This document shows positions 59,987 to 64,000 of a stretch of 64,000 nt of DNA, piece after piece. The DNA is from Xylanibacter ruminicola. GTDB taxonomy: Bacteria; Bacteroidota; Bacteroidia; Bacteroidales; Bacteroidaceae. A program made the position numbers and the translations under genes. The stretch lies in assembly GCA_015060625.1 (NCBI GenBank), contig SUYC01000004.1:1-64000 (forward strand), in the 5' to 3' direction. The notes beneath the pieces are model-generated. The model searched no databases, was not told where the DNA came from, and worked only from the letters and a program-made list of their open reading frames with translations. Numbering within the stretch: position 1 is the stretch's first letter; every line of letters starts with the position of its first letter.

Positions 59987-62419
59987 TCACTTTCTCAAAC
60001 GTACAAAAACGGGATAGTGATCGGAGGGAAGGCGTTTCTGGTGCTTTTGGAAGTTGATCTCCTGTGGAGCATTGGCGCCTTTGAGAACATCACCGTTTTG
60101 TGGAGCCTCCGACCAATAGGCATTGGTAAGTACGCCGTATCGCTCTACAGCAAAACAGGGCGATACAAACACATGGTCGATACGACTGTCGGTTTTCAAC
60201 TCGGGATCCCAGCTATTAAAGGTTCCGTTCTCGGCAAAGCGCAACTGGGCTTTCTCATAGCTGTCGTTAAGGATGCCCGACTGTGTAAAGATGCTGTAGA
60301 TCTCGTTAGTCTGGTCCACATTAAAGTCGCCCGTCAACACCACAGGTTTTCCCTTCGCAATATCCTTAATACGCTGCACCACCAACTTGGCACCCTCACG
60401 GCGTGCCACCGTACCAACATGGTCCATGTGCAGATTAAAGTAATAAAAATCCAAGTTCGTGCCTTTAAGCTTGAAATAGCCCCACGAGCAAATACGCACA
60501 CAGGCAGCATCCCAACCTAAACCTGGCTTTTCGGGGGTTTCAGATAACCAGAAGTCGCCATGATCCAACAACTTGATTTTGTTACGGTCGAAGAAGATGT
60601 TTGAATGTTCACCGGCATGCTGGCCATCGTCGCGTCCCAATCCGATACAATCGTAATCAGGCAACTGCTTCAGCAAATCCTGGCGTTGTGACTCCAGAAC
60701 CTCCTGGGCACCAAAAATATCGGGATGTTCAAACAGTATTTGGCTACACAGCACAGGCATGCGCTGCTGCCAGCCATTGCCCACCTTGGCGTCGCCATCA
60801 TTCTGGTAACGTATATTGTAGCTACCCACGTAAAGCTGGTTAGCCTGACGACGCGCAGCCTCTACTTCGGCTCGCTTGGCGCGATAGTAACTGTCAACAA
60901 AGTCAATCTGCTGGCGATTGGGCACATCAATAAGCGAAGCACCATCGCTGAACTGCATGGTGGTAGGCTTACTCTCGTCGAAAGTAGGCCAGTAAGGCAG
61001 TCCCTTACCATTAGGATTTCCCGTCTTGGCAAAGTTCACCCAATATTGCTGCATCATCTCCGACACGGCACTCTCAGCAGGATACTTCTGCGGATTGTCC
61101 AGGAAGTGACCATTCAAATACATAATATCATCGGCATGTGCCACACCCTTACGACGCGTATCGTGCGAAAAACTCTCTGTCGAGGGCTGAGCCAAATAGG
61201 CTGCATATGCGGCACTCTTACCTGTTTTGCTCTGCAGGTTCACCCATGCATACGATGGCCATGCAAAGCCCATATCACGGAAACAGTCGGCAAAACCATG
61301 CCATGCCTCGTCATTGGTACGTCCTGGATAAACCTGAAGTGCTTTGTCGGCCCAATCGCCAAAGATACCCTTCACGGTTTTCTGATAGTCCTCAGCCTTG
61401 ATATTGCCTGGCGCAAACAGCGCACCCTCGTCGCTATTGGTCATCACAATCATCGGCACATCGTTATACTCGCCACGCTCATATAAGCGATACTGGTCGT
61501 CGCAAATCACGTAACCATCCACACAAGGCCAGAAACCACTAAAGCCCACGTTACCATCGCACAGTGCCATCGCATCCATCTCGCGCAGTTCCTTCAGGCT
61601 CTTTTTCTTCAGATGTTTCTGGAAAGCAACGCCCTGACTCTCGGCACCCTTCTGAGAGGCATCGAGACCCAGCGAACGGGGCTGATCGCTCCAAGGCGCA
61701 AACGAACCGCCACTATGACTGATACAGCCACGGAACAGCCCCTTAGCCAATGGCGATGCACACAGCATGCTGCAACTGATAGCACCGGCACTCTCACCAA
61801 AGATTGTAACCTTTGTTGGGTCACCACCAAACTGTGCAATGTTACGCTGCACCCACTGCAATGCATAAATCTGATCAAGCAAGCCATAGTTACCCGAATG
61901 TCCATCTGGGCTTTCCTTGGTCAGTTCGGGATGGGCCATAAAACCTAAGGCACCAGTGCGATACTCGATACTCACGATAACCACACCACGCTGAGCCAAA
62001 CGCTTCCACAGGTCGCCACCATACCACTCTGTCTGGAATCCGCCACCATGAATCCACACCATCACAGGCAATTTTTCAGTAACAGCCTTTGCAGGGGTGG
62101 CAATACCCAAGTACAAGCAGTCTTCGTTCATCCTATCGGCCGTACGCCCTGGGCGTGTGGGCTGTGGAGGCATAGGTCCGAACGTATCGCACACACGCAC
62201 CCCCTTCCATGCCTTGGCAGGCTGAGGGGCACGCCAGCGCAAATCGCCTACAGGCGGTGCTGCGTAAGGAATGGCCTTATAAACAGCCAGTCCGTCATCG
62301 AGTACACCTTTCACTTTACCAGTTTCTACACGTGTTGCCAACAGCGGTTGAGCCTCAGCAACAAAGCTGGTTGCCATCAAAACAGCAACCAGCATCAGTC
62401 TTCTAAGTAACACTTTCAT
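59987..62419 (-). CDS. Secreted carboxylesterase B fused to an endonuclease/exonuclease/phosphatase domain
   Basis: Product of 810 aa with a signal peptide (about 1-24). Residues about 25-525 are a type-B carboxylesterase: AIPYAAPPVGDLRWRAP, EDCLYLGIATP, MVWIHGGGF, nucleophile Ser210 in TIFGESAGAIS, and a late His in the HADDIMYLNG region. Residues about 530-810 are a complete EEP domain: VGSYNIRYQNDGD, GAQEVLESQ, FNLHMDHVG, LTGDFNVDQ, SRIDHVFVS and LPSDHYPVF. Both halves keep their catalytic residues. No frameshift or stop separates them. EEP domains cleave phosphodiesters or phosphomonoesters, so the pairing is unusual. Start at 62419 chosen for the signal peptide; it lies 13 bp after the dehydrogenase gene, so the two are probably cotranscribed. 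Confidence 0.88.
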   Translation of the reverse strand: MKVLLRRLMLVAVLMATSFVAEAQPLLATRVETGKVKGVLDDGLAVYKAIPYAAPPVGDLRWRAPQPAKAWKGVRVCDTFGPMPPQPTRPGRTADRMNEDCLYLGIATPAKAVTEKLPVMVWIHGGGFQTEWYGGDLWKRLAQRGVVIVSIEYRTGALGFMAHPELTKESPDGHSGNYGLLDQIYALQWVQRNIAQFGGDPTKVTIFGESAGAISCSMLCASPLAKGLFRGCISHSGGSFAPWSDQPRSLGLDASQKGAESQGVAFQKHLKKKSLKELREMDAMALCDGNVGFSGFWPCVDGYVICDDQYRLYERGEYNDVPMIVMTNSDEGALFAPGNIKAEDYQKTVKGIFGDWADKALQVYPGRTNDEAWHGFADCFRDMGFAWPSYAWVNLQSKTGKSAAYAAYLAQPSTESFSHDTRRKGVAHADDIMYLNGHFLDNPQKYPAESAVSEMMQQYWVNFAKTGNPNGKGLPYWPTFDESKPTTMQFSDGASLIDVPNRQQIDFVDSYYRAKRAEVEAARRQANQLYVGSYNIRYQNDGDAKVGNGWQQRMPVLCSQILFEHPDIFGAQEVLESQRQDLLKQLPDYDCIGLGRDDGQHAGEHSNIFFDRNKIKLLDHGDFWLSETPEKPGLGWDAACVRICSWGYFKLKGTNLDFYYFNLHMDHVGTVARREGAKLVVQRIKDIAKGKPVVLTGDFNVDQTNEIYSIFTQSGILNDSYEKAQLRFAENGTFNSWDPELKTDSRIDHVFVSPCFAVERYGVLTNAYWSEAPQNGDVLKGANAPQEINFQKHQKRLPSDHYPVFVRLRK

Positions 62420-62432
62420 CACTTGTTTAATT

Positions 62433-64000
62433 TTATTTTTTAGTTGTTGTACATTCATTTACAAGATATACGATACTCATATACGGTATGCCTGAATTTG
62501 ATTCGAGACCAATCTCACAGGTGCGACTGTTAGAGTAGCCCACCTCGATATGGTTGGCCTCAATCTGCGAACGCAGCTTGCGCAGGCCGTACTTATTTAG
62601 TTCAGGGAACGTAAAGCCTCGGTCGCCTGCAAAACCACAACAGCCCACCCCCTCGGGCAGGAACACATTGTTCGAGCACAGCTTAGCCAGGGCTATCAAA
62701 TCCTTATCTACACCCATCTGACGGGTAGAACACGTCAGATGCAGGGCTATATGGCGGTCGATAGGATGGAAATCCAGTCGTGGAACAAGGAACTTCATGA
62801 TAAACTCGGCAGGCTCGTATAAATGCATCTTGTGCATGACCTTCTTCATGCGGTGCAGACAAGGACTCTGGGCGCACAGCACCGGATACTTGCCCTCATC
62901 ACTAGCTTTCCAAAGGGCAGCCTCTAGTTCTGCACTCTTACGGTCGGCAATGTCAAGCATACCCTTACTCTCCCAAATCTGTCCACAACACATACGCTCC
63001 ATACCCTCAGGGAATATCACCTCATAACCTGCCTTGGCCATCAGTTGTATCACCTCATCTACCAGGTCATGAATCTTTCCGCCATGCCGCGACTGTCCCA
63101 TGGTTTGATTAATGCAACTGGGGAAATAGACCACCTTTAGCTGAGAGCTGGCAGTTGATTGTTGAGAGGCATCATTACTATTCGGTCGTACCGATTCGAT
63201 AATGAATTGGGTGAGGTCGCTCTTTTTGGGCTGGCGATGTTTTTTGGGCATAGCAGTGGTCCAAAGAGGCAGCCCCATCTTATTCATCGTACGGCACACA
63301 GTGGTCATCAGTTTCGGGCCAAGTGTTACGTGGGCTGCATGCGCCACGTCGAGAACCACACGCAGTCCACTCTTAATGCCAGCCATGTGGTTGGCAGCAA
63401 ACTCGCCCACGCCATAGCCAAACGGACGTGTATTCATGTCCAGTTGTCGTATCAGGTGCGTCAGCTCGCCTGTGTTTATCTTCATGGGGCATGACGTTGA
63501 ACACAGACCATCAGTAGCACAAGTTTGATCACCATAGTACTTATACTGATGCTCCAGGCGCTCCAAACGCTCGTAGTCCTCACCAGTATTAATCAATCGA
63601 CGGATCTCGCGCTGAATAGCGATGCGCATACGCGACGACAGCGTAAGTCCGCACGACATACAGTTAACCTCGCAAAAACCGCACTCTATACACTTGTTGG
63701 CACGCTTCACCTGTTCGATGGTTTCTTTAGCTGTACTCAGCTCAGGGGCCATCAGATAGTGACCGCCATCGGGCACCTCACTATATTCATAATCCAGCAC
63801 AGGCAGGGGTTTCAGACATTTGATAAAACAGTCAGGATCATCATTGAAGATGACACCACGGTTGAGCAGTCCATGGGGATCAAAGATGGCCTTGAGTTCC
63901 TTCATAGCCTCGTAGGCCTTATCACCCCACTCGTATTTCACAAACGGTGCCATGTTGCGACCGGTGCCGTGTTCGGCCTTCAGCGAACCGTCGTATGCCT
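62433..64000 (-). CDS. FAD/Fe-S oxidoreductase, D-lactate/glycolate dehydrogenase type (partial, 5' end outside window)
   Basis: 522 codons are visible; the frame stays open to the window edge with YDGSLKAEHGTGRNMAPFVKYEWG, the end of the FAD-linked oxidase domain. Then come a ferredoxin-like domain with CIECGFCEVNCMSC and CATDGLCSTSCPMK (two 4Fe-4S clusters) and a C-terminal pair of CCG-type domains (VYFPSCIN...MCCGQIWESKG; LTCSTRQMG...GCCGFAGDRG). This is the layout of fused Dld-type quinone-linked 2-hydroxyacid dehydrogenases. Length to the ATG at 63953 alone would be 506 aa, but that Met is internal. The linker NDASQQSTASSQLKV resembles the dispersed repeats seen elsewhere. Confidence 0.88.
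   Translation of the reverse strand, partial: AYDGSLKAEHGTGRNMAPFVKYEWGDKAYEAMKELKAIFDPHGLLNRGVIFNDDPDCFIKCLKPLPVLDYEYSEVPDGGHYLMAPELSTAKETIEQVKRANKCIECGFCEVNCMSCGLTLSSRMRIAIQREIRRLINTGEDYERLERLEHQYKYYGDQTCATDGLCSTSCPMKINTGELTHLIRQLDMNTRPFGYGVGEFAANHMAGIKSGLRVVLDVAHAAHVTLGPKLMTTVCRTMNKMGLPLWTTAMPKKHRQPKKSDLTQFIIESVRPNSNDASQQSTASSQLKVVYFPSCINQTMGQSRHGGKIHDLVDEVIQLMAKAGYEVIFPEGMERMCCGQIWESKGMLDIADRKSAELEAALWKASDEGKYPVLCAQSPCLHRMKKVMHKMHLYEPAEFIMKFLVPRLDFHPIDRHIALHLTCSTRQMGVDKDLIALAKLCSNNVFLPEGVGCCGFAGDRGFTFPELNKYGLRKLRSQIEANHIEVGYSNSRTCEIGLESNSGIPYMSIVYLVNECTTTKK

Noticed and set aside
1..64000. CRISPR arrays, tRNA/rRNA genes, insertion sequences, prophage
   Set aside because: No regular direct-repeat arrays, cloverleaf sequences, transposases or phage structural genes were seen by reading; a covariance-model scan would settle RNA genes.

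Overview
The window looks like a chromosomal segment of a gut or rumen Bacteroidales, most likely Prevotellaceae. The evidence is five SusC/SusD pairs, a hybrid two-component regulator, HEPN/MNT genes, an HU plus 'smalltalk' gene pair, and many promoters of the Bacteroidetes type (TTTG or TTGG, 19-21 nt, TAnnTTTG). There is almost no Shine-Dalgarno signal ahead of the genes. Assignments come from reading motifs and from family knowledge; no database search was run.

Layout. (1) 1-2.7 kb: a 160-bp palindrome, an HU-like protein, a 33-aa smalltalk peptide, a lone MNT nucleotidyltransferase and an overlapping HEPN/MNT pair. (2) 2.9-10.4 kb, minus strand: PL11 rhamnogalacturonan lyase, SusC, SusD. 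(3) 10.5-14.8 kb, plus: a 1407-aa hybrid two-component regulator, divergent from the lyase. (4) 14.8-21.4 kb, minus: CE12 acetylesterase, SusC, SusD. (5) 21.6-27.6 kb, plus: GH2, GH105 and GH106. Blocks 2-5 form a coherent rhamnogalacturonan-I degradation system. (6) 27.8-34.5 kb, plus: SusC, SusD and a beta-helix lipoprotein. (7) 34.5-35.2 kb, minus: a decayed nucleoside hydrolase. (8) 35.6-43.3 kb, plus: SusC, SusD and a large beta-helix lipoprotein. (9) 43.4-47.1 kb, plus: an Asp-box propeller protein and a transmembrane AraC-type regulator with no kinase or receiver. (10) 47.2-60.0 kb, plus: SusC, SusD, CE8 pectin methylesterase, CE7-like esterase, another alpha/beta hydrolase, GH3 and GH43. 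(11) 60-64 kb, minus: a carboxylesterase fused to an endonuclease/exonuclease/phosphatase domain, and the 3' part of an FAD/Fe-S dehydrogenase running off the window.

How they work together. The SusC/D pairs and beta-helix lipoproteins would capture and import pectin fragments. Esterases (CE8, CE7-like, CE12) remove methyl and acetyl groups. PL11 cuts the RG-I backbone. GH105, GH106, GH2, GH3 and GH43 finish the oligosaccharides. No PL1, PL9, PL10 or GH28 enzyme is visible, so homogalacturonan endo-cleavage must be encoded elsewhere or done by an unrecognised protein.

The most interesting signals are non-coding. A conserved operator-like inverted repeat lies exactly 79 nt before the -7 box of two susC operons (35.3 and 47.1 kb). 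A pair of RNA hairpins has a conserved 13-nt loop and compensatory stem changes (35.48 and 52.01 kb). Other leads are the AraC regulator without phosphorelay domains, the esterase-EEP fusion, and short dispersed repeats inserted in frame in coding sequences.
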